Shown: positions 37,286 to 47,192 of the stretch, piece after piece
Layout: each line of letters opens with the position of its first letter
Position numbering within the stretch: position 1 is the stretch's first letter
Assembly: GCF_049319665.1 (NCBI RefSeq)
Contig: NZ_JBMOUD010000003.1
Span: 372,001-436,000, forward strand
Source: JBMOUD01 sp049319665
GTDB taxonomy: Bacteria > Pseudomonadota > Gammaproteobacteria > Enterobacterales > Enterobacteriaceae
Length of the DNA: 64,000 bases
Reading direction: 5' to 3'
Position numbers and translations under genes: made by a program
The notes under the pieces: model-generated
Database searches by the model: none
What the model was told of the DNA's origin: nothing
The model's input: the letters and a program-made list of their open reading frames with translations, nothing else

Positions 37286-37756
37286 TTAGACGCTCGGTGC
37301 AACGGTTACGCTGCTGCCGCTGGTTGCCAATGTGACACGCTGACCAACCGAGTATTGTGACTTACCGGTTTTCTGTACCACAATGATGGTGTTGCCATCA
37401 TCTTTACGAATATGCAGCTCGACGGCATTAGAGCGGCTCAGCCCACTTTCGATGCTTTGTCCTGCTACGCCGCCAGCAATGGCGCCCGCTGCGGTTGCCA
37501 GGCTGCGCCCAGTACCTGCACCGACAGTATTACCCAGGAAGCCACCAAGAACGGCGCCACCTAATGTCCCAATAATGTTCTGGTTATTGTCGTCTTGAAT
37601 TTGCACTGGGCGAACAGCCACTAAAGTACCATAACTGACACTTTGCACTTGTTTCGCTTGAGAAGACGAATAGACGTCACCAGACAGGGTGTTATCATTC
37701 GCACAACCCGCCAATGTCAGTCCCGCGAGTGCAACAACCAAAAAACGCTTCATCAT
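37286..37756 (-). CDS. slyB: Outer membrane lipoprotein SlyB
   Basis: A 156-aa Gly-zipper lipoprotein. Signal peptide with lipobox LAGC (C18). The central glycine-rich 2TM segment (about 63-110, GGAVLGGFLGNTVGAGTG) is the SlyB/Pcp hallmark. It is induced by PhoP in E. coli and stabilises outer membrane proteins. The 384-bp region between slyB and anmK (37757-38140) contains a TAACTC/GAGTTA hairpin near 37859-37877 but no gene. Confidence 0.94.
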   Translation of the reverse strand: MMKRFLVVALAGLTLAGCANDNTLSGDVYSSSQAKQVQSVSYGTLVAVRPVQIQDDNNQNIIGTLGGAVLGGFLGNTVGAGTGRSLATAAGAIAGGVAGQSIESGLSRSNAVELHIRKDDGNTIIVVQKTGKSQYSVGQRVTLATSGSSVTVAPSV

Positions 37757-38140
37757 AAATAGCTCCTAATTTGTACCCGCAATATAAGCATAACACCATG
37801 ATTGCGTTTAGATTAATTACACGGTTCAACTTCACTGTTGAGGGTGCGTATCACGCAATAACTCTTTCTGGAGTTAATCCTATCTTTTCACTCTTCAACT
37901 AATGATAAACGGTGGTTTAAGTTTTCGACAGGAATTCGTGAGAATTATCTCCTAATGTAACATTTATTTTAATCGTTGTAATAATGAATGAAAAATAAGC
38001 GAACTCATCACGTTTTTGATAAAAAATCAGATAAAACAGCGTTTTACTGACATAATCTTGTTTAATTCTAATCAACATAACTGCACGTAACCAATAGCAC
38101 TGTTTGGCTGAATACAGACCAAGGTGTGAGGAGATGATCG

Positions 38141-39247
38141 ATGAAATCAGGTCGCTACATAGGCGTAATGTCAGGAACCAGTCTTGATGGTATAGATGTC
38201 GTACTGGCCGCTATCGATGAAAGGTTAGTTGCCCAACAGGCGACCTACTCGCATCCTATTCCTATTGCACTTAAGACGGCCATTCTGGGTATGTGTCAGG
38301 GACAGCAAGTGACATTAGCGCAAGTAGGCGAACTCGATACTCAACTGGGTATTTTGTTTGCACAAGCCGTTCAAGGACTGCTGGATCAGTGTGGTATTTC
38401 TCCCGAAGAAATCACGGCCGTTGGCTGTCATGGTCAGACGGTTTGGCATCAACCCAAAGGCGACGTTACTTTTTCAATGCAACTTGGTGATAATAATCGA
38501 GTGGCAGCGCTCACCGGGATCACTACCGTCGGTGATTTCCGTCGCCGCGATATGGCATGGGGAGGTCAGGGCGCACCGCTTGTTCCAGCTTTTCACCAAG
38601 CACTTTTGGCCGATGCTGCTGAACGTCGAATCATCCTCAATATTGGTGGTATAGCCAATTTGTCCATGTTATTGCCGGGGCAAGCTGTTCGTGGTTATGA
38701 CACCGGCCCGGGTAATATGCTGATGGATGCCTGGATATGGCGTAATCGGTCGCTGCCCTATGATAAAGATGCGCAATGGGCTAGCCAGGGGCAGGTTTGT
38801 CGGCCGTTATTGCAACAAATGCTCGCCGATCCTTATTTCTCTGCACCTGCACCGAAGAGCACAGGGCGCGAATACTTTAATCAGGCTTGGTTAACCCGAC
38901 AGTTGGGAAATTACCCTGCGCTACTTGCAGAGGATGTGCAGGCGACATTGGCAGAATTGACTGCAACTAGCATTTCAGAGCAAGTCCAATTGGTTGGAGG
39001 ATGCGATCGTTTAATGGTATGTGGCGGCGGCGCACGTAATCCGCTATTGATGGCTCGCCTTTCTGCGTTATTGCCAGGAACTGAAGTGTGTACAACCGAT
39101 GCTTTTGGTATTAGCGGTGATGACATGGAAGCGTTAGCTTTTGCTTGGCTGGCATTTAGAACAATGTCTGGGCAATCAGGGAACCTTCCTTCGGTAACTG
39201 GTGCTAGCCAAGAAACCGTATTAGGGGCAATTTATCCGGTTGTTTGA
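38141..39247 (+). CDS. anmK: Anhydro-N-acetylmuramic acid kinase
   Basis: A 368-aa peptidoglycan-recycling kinase that phosphorylates and hydrolyses 1,6-anhydroMurNAc to MurNAc-6-P. The MSGTSLDGIDVV nucleotide motif (about 10-21), GQTVWHQP and YDTGPGNMLMDAW are diagnostic. The start follows GAGGAGATGATCG. mliC follows closely, and its leader overlaps the end of anmK. Confidence 0.96.
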   Translation: MKSGRYIGVMSGTSLDGIDVVLAAIDERLVAQQATYSHPIPIALKTAILGMCQGQQVTLAQVGELDTQLGILFAQAVQGLLDQCGISPEEITAVGCHGQTVWHQPKGDVTFSMQLGDNNRVAALTGITTVGDFRRRDMAWGGQGAPLVPAFHQALLADAAERRIILNIGGIANLSMLLPGQAVRGYDTGPGNMLMDAWIWRNRSLPYDKDAQWASQGQVCRPLLQQMLADPYFSAPAPKSTGREYFNQAWLTRQLGNYPALLAEDVQATLAELTATSISEQVQLVGGCDRLMVCGGGARNPLLMARLSALLPGTEVCTTDAFGISGDDMEALAFAWLAFRTMSGQSGNLPSVTGASQETVLGAIYPVV

Positions 39248-39278
39248 ATCAGCTTCCCCTAAAAATAGGAGTGAAAAG

Positions 39279-39587
39279 ATGAAAAAGACCATATTAGCGT
39301 TATGCGCCTTTGCGCTGGTGGGATGTGCAAATCAAGGCTCTCATCCTCCGCAAAGTAGTACAGTCGTGCATTACCAATGCGGTACGTTGCCACTGACAGT
39401 GACATCTAATAGTACCAAACAGCAGGTTTCTTTCTTGTTCGATGGCCAACAATTGCAATTGAACCAGGTCGTAGCGGCTTCTGGCGCGAAGTATAGCGAT
39501 AGCCGCTATACCTTCTGGTCGAAAGGGCGTACAGCTTTTGTTGAGCGTGATGGTGCGGTGATCGTCGATGATTGTATTGAATTGTAG
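39279..39587 (+). CDS. mliC: Membrane-bound C-type lysozyme inhibitor MliC
   Basis: A 102-aa lipoprotein with lipobox ALVGC (C16) and an MliC beta-barrel domain (about 30-102) with the conserved YQCG and ASGAKYS-type motifs that insert into the lysozyme active site. The ATG at 39279 follows TAGGAGTG. It lies between anmK and pdxH as ydhA does in E. coli. Confidence 0.92.
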   Translation: MKKTILALCAFALVGCANQGSHPPQSSTVVHYQCGTLPLTVTSNSTKQQVSFLFDGQQLQLNQVVAASGAKYSDSRYTFWSKGRTAFVERDGAVIVDDCIEL

Positions 39588-39778
39588 ATGAGTGAATTAT
39601 AGATGATGGTATTGCATCGCAATGGTATTGAAGCGCCATTGCACGCGGCACCATTAGCTATTTTAACGATTTTTCTCTCTGGTAAATCATCGGCATTGTG
39701 ATCCTGATTTGCCAGGTGCAGTATAGCGATAACGACAAACATAGTCCCCGCTACTGATTTAATAAGAAGAGAGTCTAG

Positions 39779-40456
39779 ATGTCTGAAAGTAATCAATTTG
39801 ATGTCGCTCAATCGCGACGCGAATACACGCGTGGCGGACTCCGTAGAAATGACCTGACGGAGCAGCCACTGCCGCTATTTGAACGCTGGCTCAAACAGGC
39901 TTGCGAAGCGAAAATTGCTGACCCGACAGCGATGTGCGTCAGTACAGTTGATGAACATGGTCAACCATACCAACGTATTGTGCTGCTTAAACATTATGAT
40001 GAACGGGGATTGGTTTTCTATACTAACCTAGGCAGTCGTAAAGCGCAGCAACTGGGCCATAACCCTAAAATTAGTTTGCTATTCCCTTGGCACATGCTGG
40101 ACAGGCAAGTGATCGTTTTAGGGGAAGCTGAACGGCTCTCTACCCTTGAAGTAATGAAATACTTTACCAGTCGGCCAAAAGACAGCCAGATAGCCGCGTG
40201 GGTTTCACAGCAATCAAGCCGTATCTCTGCGCGCGGTGTATTAGAAGGCAAGTTCCTTGAACTCAAACAAAAATTCAGCAAGGGCGAAGTGCCATTGCCA
40301 ACGTTTTGGGGGGGATTCCGTGTCAAAGTAAACTCTATGGAGTTTTGGCAAGGTGGCGAAAATCGCCTGCATGACCGCTTTATTTACCAGCGACTGGCGA
40401 ATGATGACGCTAAAGATGAGAACCCACAGTGGCAAATAGACCGACTTGCCCCTTAA
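39779..40456 (+). CDS. pdxH: Pyridoxine/pyridoxamine 5'-phosphate oxidase
   Basis: A 225-aa FMN enzyme making pyridoxal phosphate. The FMN-binding RIVLLKHYDERGLVFYTN segment (about 66-83), the SRPKDSQIAAWVS substrate motif and the C-terminal RLHDRF...IDRLAP signature are all present. It is upstream of tyrS and pdxY, the conserved pdxH-tyrS-pdxY cluster. Confidence 0.96.
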   Translation: MSESNQFDVAQSRREYTRGGLRRNDLTEQPLPLFERWLKQACEAKIADPTAMCVSTVDEHGQPYQRIVLLKHYDERGLVFYTNLGSRKAQQLGHNPKISLLFPWHMLDRQVIVLGEAERLSTLEVMKYFTSRPKDSQIAAWVSQQSSRISARGVLEGKFLELKQKFSKGEVPLPTFWGGFRVKVNSMEFWQGGENRLHDRFIYQRLANDDAKDENPQWQIDRLAP

Positions 40457-40672
40457 AACAACGAAATTTGCGCGAAATCCTAGCGCTTGCATCGCAGGCG
40501 CTTTATTCTATTGGCCGCAAAACTAATGCAGCATAAAACTGATACATTGTGGGTCTGAGCATTATGGGGCATATGCATCATAAAATATGCGTAGAGCAAA
40601 CCAGCTCGCTTATGCCCATTGCACATTGGCATAATTTTTATCACCTTTAATTTTTTAAAAGCGGAGTCTTGG

Positions 40673-41947
40673 ATGGCAAGCACCAACCTGATTAAACAAT
40701 TGCAAGAGCGGGGCCTCATTGCCCAGGTAACGGATGAAAACGCGTTAGCAGAGCGACTGGCGCAAGGGCCAATTGCACTGTATTGCGGTTTCGACCCTAC
40801 CGCAGACAGCTTGCATTTGGGGCATCTGGTGCCTTTATTATGCCTAAAACGTTTCCAGCTTGACGGTCATAAACCGGTAGCGTTGGTTGGCGGAGCGACG
40901 GGCCTTATTGGCGACCCAAGCTTTAAAGCAACCGAACGTAAGCTCAACACCAATGAAACTGTTGGTGAGTGGGTCGAAAAAATTCGCCAGCAGGTTTCTC
41001 CATTCCTGGATTTCAACTGCGGCGACAATAGCGCAATTACGGCGAACAACTACGACTGGTTTGGTGGCATGAATGTGCTGACCTTCCTGCGCGATATCGG
41101 CAAGCACTTCTCTGTTAATCAGATGATCAACAAAGAAGCGGTAAAACAGCGCCTGAACCGCGATGATAGCGGTATTTCCTTTACCGAATTCTCTTATAAC
41201 TTGCTGCAAGGTTACGATTTCTCATCTTTATACGATTTGCATAAAGTTGAATTGCAGATCGGTGGCTCTGACCAGTGGGGTAATATTACCTCTGGTATCG
41301 ATTTAACCCGCCGCTTGCACCAGAAGCAGGTCTTTGGTTTGACCGTTCCTTTGATCACTAAATCTGACGGCACTAAATTCGGTAAAACCGAGGGTGGCGC
41401 AGTATGGTTAGATCCGAAGAAAACCAGCCCATATAAGTTTTACCAGTTCTGGATCAACACCGCAGATGCGGATGTGTATCGCTTCCTGAAATTCTTCACC
41501 TTTATGAGCATTGAAGATATCAACGCACTGGAAGAAGAAGATAAAAACAGTGGCAAAGCGCCGCGGGCGCAATATGTGCTGGCAGAGCAAGTTACTGGCA
41601 TGGTTCATGGTGCAGAAGGGTTGGCCGCAGCTCGCCGTATTACTGACAGTCTGTTCTCCGGCGCGTTGAGTGATATGACCGAAGCCGATTTTGCACAACT
41701 TGCACAAGACGGTATGCCAAGTATTGAACTTGAGGCGGATGCGGATCTGCAACAAGCGCTGGTTGCAGCAGAGTTAGTGCCTTCGCGTGGTCAGGCTCGT
41801 ACCATGATTAGTTCAAAAGCTATTACTTTAAATGGTGAAAAGCAGGACTCTCCAGAGTACAAATTCAGTGATGCAGACCGCTTGTTTGGTCGCTATACGC
41901 TGTTGCGTCGCGGCAAAAAGAACTACTGCTTAATCAACTGGAAGTAA
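40673..41947 (+). CDS. tyrS: Tyrosyl-tRNA synthetase
   Basis: A 424-aa class-I synthetase. HIGH-type motif LHLGH (about 45-49), substrate YCGFDPTADS, KMSKS-type KFGKT (about 235) and a C-terminal S4 RNA-binding domain (about 355-424). The upstream open frame is longer, but MASTNLIKQLQERG at 40673 is the family start. It is followed by a hairpin with a T-run. Confidence 0.97.
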   Translation: MASTNLIKQLQERGLIAQVTDENALAERLAQGPIALYCGFDPTADSLHLGHLVPLLCLKRFQLDGHKPVALVGGATGLIGDPSFKATERKLNTNETVGEWVEKIRQQVSPFLDFNCGDNSAITANNYDWFGGMNVLTFLRDIGKHFSVNQMINKEAVKQRLNRDDSGISFTEFSYNLLQGYDFSSLYDLHKVELQIGGSDQWGNITSGIDLTRRLHQKQVFGLTVPLITKSDGTKFGKTEGGAVWLDPKKTSPYKFYQFWINTADADVYRFLKFFTFMSIEDINALEEEDKNSGKAPRAQYVLAEQVTGMVHGAEGLAAARRITDSLFSGALSDMTEADFAQLAQDGMPSIELEADADLQQALVAAELVPSRGQARTMISSKAITLNGEKQDSPEYKFSDADRLFGRYTLLRRGKKNYCLINWK

Positions 41948-41954
41948 CAGTGTC

Positions 41955-41992
41955 AGCCACAGAGGAAGGGATCCACTGTGGCTAAATTTTTA
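41955..41992 (+). terminator. Terminator-like hairpin after tyrS
   Basis: AGCCACAG/CTGTGGCT stem followed by AAATTTTTATT, within the 98-nt tyrS-pdxY gap. It is likely partial attenuation before pdxY. Confidence 0.65.
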
Positions 41993-42045
41993 TTCGCTTC
42001 GGCTTTTTACGCCATCACTCTGATGACGTCGGCATCGGACTTTTC

Positions 42046-42906
42046 ATGAAAAATATTCTCTCTATTCAATCTCATACCGTTTATGGCCACGCGGGAAACA
42101 GCGCTGCTGAATTTCCTATGCGCCGTATGGGCGTTAATGTTTGGCCATTGAACACAGTACAGTTTTCTAATCATACGCAATATGGACATTGGACCGGCTG
42201 CGTGATGCCCGCAAGTCACTTATCAGAAATTGTGCAGGGAATTGCGGACATTGGTCGGTTGCAGACCTGTGATGCGGTTCTAAGTGGGTATATTGGATCT
42301 TCCGAACAGGGAGAGCATATTTTACAAATCGTCAAACAGGTGAAAGCCGCTAATCCTGATGCGTGGTACTTTTGCGATCCTGTAATGGGACATCCGGAAA
42401 AAGGCTGCATCGTCGCACCCGGTGTAACGGATTTTCACTGTCAGCAATCATTAATTAACTGCGATGTGATGGCACCTAATCTGCTGGAGTTAGAAATGCT
42501 CAGCGGACATACCATAGAGAGTGTTGAGCAAGCAGTAAATTGTGCTCGTGAGCTTATTGCTAAGGGACCAAAAATCATTTTGGTTAAGCACCTTAGCCGT
42601 GCCGGTTATCATCGCGATCGCTTTGAGATGCTGTTGGTCAGCGCTGAGCAGGCGTGGCATATAGAACGCCCTTTGGTAGACTTTGGCGAACGTCAGCCCG
42701 TTGGTGTCGGTGATTTAACCAGTGGTTTATTGCTAGTGAATCTACTCAAAGGCGAAGCTTTGGATAAAGCGCTTGAGCATGTTACGGCAGCAGTTTATGA
42801 AGTGATGCTGAAAACCCATGAAATGGGTGAGTACGAGCTTCAGGTGGTTGCCGCACAGGATCAAATGGTTAATCCTCAACACCATTTCCCAGCGGTAAAA
42901 CTGTAG
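42046..42906 (+). CDS. pdxY: Pyridoxal kinase PdxY
   Basis: A 286-aa ribokinase-superfamily kinase of the B6 salvage pathway. The N-terminal ILSIQSHTVYGHAGNSAAEFP contacts pyridoxal; the anion-hole motif GVGDLTSGLL (about 223-232) carries the catalytic Asp. It is downstream of tyrS and complements pdxH in making PLP. Confidence 0.96.
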   Translation: MKNILSIQSHTVYGHAGNSAAEFPMRRMGVNVWPLNTVQFSNHTQYGHWTGCVMPASHLSEIVQGIADIGRLQTCDAVLSGYIGSSEQGEHILQIVKQVKAANPDAWYFCDPVMGHPEKGCIVAPGVTDFHCQQSLINCDVMAPNLLELEMLSGHTIESVEQAVNCARELIAKGPKIILVKHLSRAGYHRDRFEMLLVSAEQAWHIERPLVDFGERQPVGVGDLTSGLLLVNLLKGEALDKALEHVTAAVYEVMLKTHEMGEYELQVVAAQDQMVNPQHHFPAVKL

Positions 42907-42946
42907 GCCCGGTTTGTTTTTCTTTACAGCCAGATCTGCCAACAGT

Positions 42947-42976
42947 AAAACGCCCCGTATTATCCTCGGGGCGTTT
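42947..42976. terminator. Terminator between pdxY and gstA
   Basis: AAAACGCCCCG/CGGGGCGTTTT stem, symmetrical, with T-rich flank; the genes are convergent. Confidence 0.9.
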
Positions 42977-43005
42977 TATTTTTAGTATTTATTAGCCTGG
43001 GGTCT

Positions 43006-43611
43006 TTATTTCAAGCCTTCGGCAGACAGGGCTGCATCAACAGCTGGACGTGCGGCAACGCGATCCAGATAGTTGTTGAGGTTATTCAGTGCGCTCAGGT
43101 CAAATTTCAGCCCCTTCGCCCAGCCCATCACGGTAAACAGGTAAGCATCAGCAACGCTGAAATGATTACCCAGCAAGAAAGTTTTTCCCGCCAACTGTGA
43201 GTCAACATAAGCAAACTTCTTATCCAACGCCTCACGAGTGACAACTTTAAACTCATCAGGTGTTTTTGGATTGAACAGCGGGCTGAAGCCTTTGTGCAAT
43301 TCAGTCGCAATATAATTCAGCCATTCCAGGGCGTGATAACGAGCAATAGAACCGACTTCTGGCATCAATTTGCGGTCTGGTTTTTGATCGGCCAGGTACT
43401 GCACGATAGCCACACCTTCGGTCAGAATAGTGCCATCATCAAGCAGCAACGTAGGAATCTGTCCTTTAGGGTTAACCTGCAGGAAGTCATCACCTTGTTC
43501 GGTTTTCTTTGTCGCCAGGTCAACACGAATAATACTGAAATCCAAACCTGTTTCGCGAAGAATAATGTGTGGCGAAAGAGAACAGGCACCGGCTTTGTAA
43601 TACAGTTTCAT
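43006..43611 (-). CDS. gstA: Glutathione S-transferase, beta class
   Basis: A 201-aa cytosolic transferase. N-terminal thioredoxin-like domain with the beta-class Cys10 in YKAGACSLSPH and the glutathione-contact QIPTLLLDDG; C-terminal helical domain with HFSVADAYLFTVMGW. It conjugates electrophiles to glutathione. It follows pdxY as in E. coli. Confidence 0.95.
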   Translation of the reverse strand: MKLYYKAGACSLSPHIILRETGLDFSIIRVDLATKKTEQGDDFLQVNPKGQIPTLLLDDGTILTEGVAIVQYLADQKPDRKLMPEVGSIARYHALEWLNYIATELHKGFSPLFNPKTPDEFKVVTREALDKKFAYVDSQLAGKTFLLGNHFSVADAYLFTVMGWAKGLKFDLSALNNLNNYLDRVAARPAVDAALSAEGLK

Positions 43612-43627
43612 ACAATCTCCAAGGGGT

Positions 43628-43660
43628 GATACCCGTCATACTCAAAGATACAGGGAAGCT
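43628..43660. repeat. ERIC-tip remnant
   Basis: GATACCCGTCATACTCAAAG followed by ATACAGGGAAGCTG resembles one ERIC end; no matching other end is seen. It lies in the gstA leader (43612-43907). A 267-nt open frame on the minus strand here is not supported as a gene. Confidence 0.5.
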
Positions 43661-43907
43661 GTGCGATTGCATGCTACCGGTATCTCAGTGCTTATTGGGT
43701 AAGATGCTAATCCATGTTTATCTGCTGGCTCTCTAGTAGAATGGGCTGTCTGTTTAAATAGACAGCTTTTACATAGAGCGACAGCAGCAGTAAATTCTAC
43801 GCTTATCCTAGTGACCCTGAGCAAAAAAGTCAGTGCTAAATCATACATATTGGTAAAAAAATTATGTTTTTTTCCATTGGTTAGCAATGTCTCGCAAAAC
43901 GCCATCA

Positions 43908-44771
43908 TTATTGCTGGTTATTGAGATAATCACGTATTGTCGCTTCAATTTCGGCTGGTGCTGCCAACATTGGCGCGCGCAGTTCGTTTTGCATTATCCC
44001 TTGTAATGACAGCGCATATTTGATTGCAGCGGGGTTCGGCGCTGAGAACATCAGACGGATCAGTGGCAACATGCTATAAAATGTCTGTCGTGCCGCGGCA
44101 AGATCGGCAGATTTTACTTGCTGGATCAGACGAACGAAACGCTCAGGATAGAGATGAGAAGAAGCAGCAATTGCGCCGGTTCCGCCTAAACATAATGTTG
44201 AGAGTATTTGAGTATCTTCACCACATAATACATCAAGGCGTCCGTCGGCAATCAAAGAAAGAGTCATGTCGATACTGCCACCGCAATCCTTGATAGCAGC
44301 GATTCTCGGGTGACCAGCGAGCTGCAAAATAGTCTCAAGCTCTAAATGAATGCCGGTACGATAAGGCACATTATAAAGCACCACAGGCACACTTGAATTA
44401 TCCGCCAATTGGGTAAACCAGGCTGCTAATGCCGCTTGGGAAGGTCGGATATAATAGGGCGCGGGAATCAGCACACCAGCAATAGAGCGTTGCTCGATAG
44501 CCTGTTGCATTGCCAGAACCGTGGGCATATGCGTGCCGGATAATCCCATAATCACTTGCTTACCAGGTACCACGTCCAGCACGGCATCTAGCACCTGCAA
44601 TTGCTCTTCTTTACTTAGCATCGGTGCTTCGCCAGTGGTGCCGCAAACCACGACGCCATCAACCCCTTGTTGCATCATCTGTTGGCACAAAAGCGTCAGC
44701 GCAGGGTAATCAATCTCACCTTGCTGAAAAGGTGTAACCAATGGAACCCATATACCTGAAAATGTCGACAT
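43908..44771 (-). CDS. DapA-family lyase (dihydrodipicolinate synthase paralogue)
   Basis: A 287-aa class-I aldolase-fold enzyme. The DapA catalytic set is intact: CGTTGE (T45/T46), Tyr107 in APYYIRPSQ, Tyr133 and Arg138 in LYNVPYRTG, and Schiff-base Lys161 in AAIKDCGG. So it could make 4-hydroxy-tetrahydrodipicolinate, or act on another 2-keto acid. The main dapA lies next to bamC in enterobacteria, so this is probably a second copy. The start is ATG at 44771 after AGGAGACGTT. Neighbours give no pathway clue. The 411-bp gap upstream (44772-45182) shows no gene. Confidence 0.82.
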   Translation of the reverse strand: MSTFSGIWVPLVTPFQQGEIDYPALTLLCQQMMQQGVDGVVVCGTTGEAPMLSKEEQLQVLDAVLDVVPGKQVIMGLSGTHMPTVLAMQQAIEQRSIAGVLIPAPYYIRPSQAALAAWFTQLADNSSVPVVLYNVPYRTGIHLELETILQLAGHPRIAAIKDCGGSIDMTLSLIADGRLDVLCGEDTQILSTLCLGGTGAIAASSHLYPERFVRLIQQVKSADLAAARQTFYSMLPLIRLMFSAPNPAAIKYALSLQGIMQNELRAPMLAAPAEIEATIRDYLNNQQ

Positions 44772-45182
44772 AACGTCTCCTTAGTGACCAAGAACTGTCA
44801 AAGAGACTGTCAGGATAAGGTGTTTAAAATTGATATAGTCCACCGGCGTCCTGTTATCTCATTTGACAGGACATGGCCTGATCAAATGAGTGAGAGTTTC
44901 TTCTGTTTCCCAACTTTAGGACCTACGTCTATTCTTTGGCGCAATGCTTGGCATTCCGCAGTCATATCCCGAACGGGATACAAGGCCGGAGGCAAACTTG
45001 GCAGCAAATAAAACGCAGTGTGGGGCATAATATGAAACTCGTCGGTGAATGGCTGATTAACAGCATGCGACTAGTCTGCGGTAAATCAGAGGCTGTCGCC
45101 AATGGAATGATTTAATAACACTCGCGGTGATATTGATAATGCTTATGTGCTCAGAATATGGGGGGCAACAGAACAGCTTTTG

Positions 45183-46862
45183 CTAATCATCATTGCTAGC
45201 AAGGAGTTTTGAATGTTCATCAAGCAATGTTTGTAAACTGCCGATTGGCACCGGGCGTGAGAATAAAAAACCTTGCAGATGCGAGCATCCGACAGATATC
45301 AGGAAGGATTTTTGTCGGTGATTCTCAACGCCTTCGGCGATGACATTAAGGTTCATTTTATTGCCAAGCTGCGATACGGCGGAGACAATAGCCGCTGTAT
45401 CATTCACTTCGGTTACATATTGTACAAATGAGCGGTCGATTTTTACTGAATCTACCGAGATATCCTTCAGTAAACTTAAACTTGAATATCCTGTGCCAAA
45501 ATCATCCAGCGAGATTTTCACCCCCGCTTTGCGCAAATGTATCAAATGAGTCAGGCTGACAGAGTTGGCGTTCATCACCGCAGTTTCTGTTAACTCCAAC
45601 TCCAGCCGTTTGGACGGAAATTGTTCTTCATTAAGCAATGAGAGAATTCTATCGGCAAAATCGATTTCACCTAATTGTACCGGAGAAACATTAATAGCGA
45701 GGGTCAGATGCGGGAATGCTTTTAAATCGCGACAAGCCTGACGCAAAATGATTTCCCCAAGATGGGTGACCATGCCAGTTTCTTCAGCAAGCGTGATGAA
45801 CTCAACCGGGGAGACGATGCCCAATTCATCATGAGTCCAGCGTGCTAATGCTTCAACACCTACGACTCGTTCATCACGGCTGCGCAAAATAGGTTGGTAA
45901 GCGCAGGTTAAATCCCCTTGTTTAGACAGCGATTCGGCCAACGCTTTCACCATGATCCTTTTCGTTACGCTACTGCTATCCATCAACTCTGAATAAAAAG
46001 AAAACGCATTCTTGCCGCGTTTTTTCGCCTCAAGCAACGCAGTATTCCCGCGGCGCATGATTTCTCCAGCGGTAATGTTCTCTACGCCAAACATGACAAT
46101 ACCAAAGGAGATCGTCAGCAATGGATTGGCTCGTGTCAGGTTAAACGGATGGCGCATGAGCTTTAAAATATCTTTAGCAAGGCAATTCACGGCATCCTGA
46201 GTGGGAGCATTGTGCAGCACTATCGAAAACTCATCGCCACCAATACGTGAGACGTTGCCAGTAAAACCAATCAGCGAGCGTAGCCGGTGGGCAAATTCAC
46301 ATAAAATGGCATCACCTGCCTGATAGCCATAATTAATGTTGATGTAATTAAAGTCATTAATATTAAGCAACATCAACGTATAAGGCTTGGGGTGGTGTAG
46401 TTGGCGTGCGGCGATTTGAGCCAATTCATCATTGAGCGAAGTGCGATTAGGCAGGCCAGTCAGCACATCATTACGGGCTAAATAACGGATTTGAGCTTCA
46501 GAGTTTCGCTGTAACGAAATATCCATGATGGAGGTTAAAATGTATTTTTTCTCTTGCAGCACTAACCGATTCTTACGTACTAAAACGGTTCGTCGCTTAC
46601 CGTTAGCATCGATCAATGTTTCTTCGGCAACGCTTTTAACACCGGTGTTGAGTACCTCTATATCGCGGTCTCTCTGGCGAGCTCTCTGGATTTCATCGGT
46701 AAAAAAGGACTGCTCATTACCGATTAACTCCTCACGCGATAGGCCGTAGAGTTCACAGGCTTTTTGATTAATGAACACCAATTTGCGCTTATCATCTTTT
46801 AAAACGGTAGCTTCGCTAAGCGCATCTAAGACTGCCTGGCATACATTAATGTCATTCCACAT
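45183..46862 (-). CDS. PAS-GGDEF-EAL cyclic-di-GMP signalling protein
   Basis: A 559-aa cytosolic protein: PAS (about 8-118), GGDEF (about 128-290) and EAL (about 305-550). The EAL domain is complete: E337 in VGVEALARW, N391 in AINVSP, E in ELTET, DDFGTGYSS at 453, K474 and AEGVEN. So phosphodiesterase activity is likely. The GGDEF motif itself is intact (208-212), but the metal-binding DxD equivalent is NIND and the downstream Asn-Asp and His are replaced, so cyclase activity is doubtful. It is related in layout to DosP/YegE-type proteins, but the PAS ligand is not known. The upstream gap 46863-47192 is AT-rich with no gene. Confidence 0.88.
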   Translation of the reverse strand: MWNDINVCQAVLDALSEATVLKDDKRKLVFINQKACELYGLSREELIGNEQSFFTDEIQRARQRDRDIEVLNTGVKSVAEETLIDANGKRRTVLVRKNRLVLQEKKYILTSIMDISLQRNSEAQIRYLARNDVLTGLPNRTSLNDELAQIAARQLHHPKPYTLMLLNINDFNYININYGYQAGDAILCEFAHRLRSLIGFTGNVSRIGGDEFSIVLHNAPTQDAVNCLAKDILKLMRHPFNLTRANPLLTISFGIVMFGVENITAGEIMRRGNTALLEAKKRGKNAFSFYSELMDSSSVTKRIMVKALAESLSKQGDLTCAYQPILRSRDERVVGVEALARWTHDELGIVSPVEFITLAEETGMVTHLGEIILRQACRDLKAFPHLTLAINVSPVQLGEIDFADRILSLLNEEQFPSKRLELELTETAVMNANSVSLTHLIHLRKAGVKISLDDFGTGYSSLSLLKDISVDSVKIDRSFVQYVTEVNDTAAIVSAVSQLGNKMNLNVIAEGVENHRQKSFLISVGCSHLQGFLFSRPVPIGSLQTLLDEHSKLLASNDD

Positions 46863-47192
46863 GTGCTACTACCCCGAGCAGAGAAAAATGCGTAGGTTCA
46901 GTAACCTACGCGTAACCAACTTGAACAACTAAAGCCTTCGGACGATTATTACCTATCGATGATGAAGAATATTGTAGTTGTTTGAGTTTTTTTAAAAACA
47001 ATAAGTTGTCAGTACTTATGTGCAGGATTTAGTGTTTTATTCGACTAAATAACCAACAGCGCACCGAGTGTGGTGTTAAAAGGCGAGTTCAGCCAGTATG
47101 AAGCCTGACTTTCTAAGCCAATGTATTTGCATCTATAAGATAAAATAGCAGAACAAGCTAGGATGTTAAATGCTAGGAAATGCCCCGATTAT

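Noticed and set aside
43642..43908. 88-codon open frame on the minus strand between gstA and the dapA paralogue
   Set aside because: Overlaps an ERIC scar and the dapA-like stop region, no ribosome-binding site, composition unlike protein.
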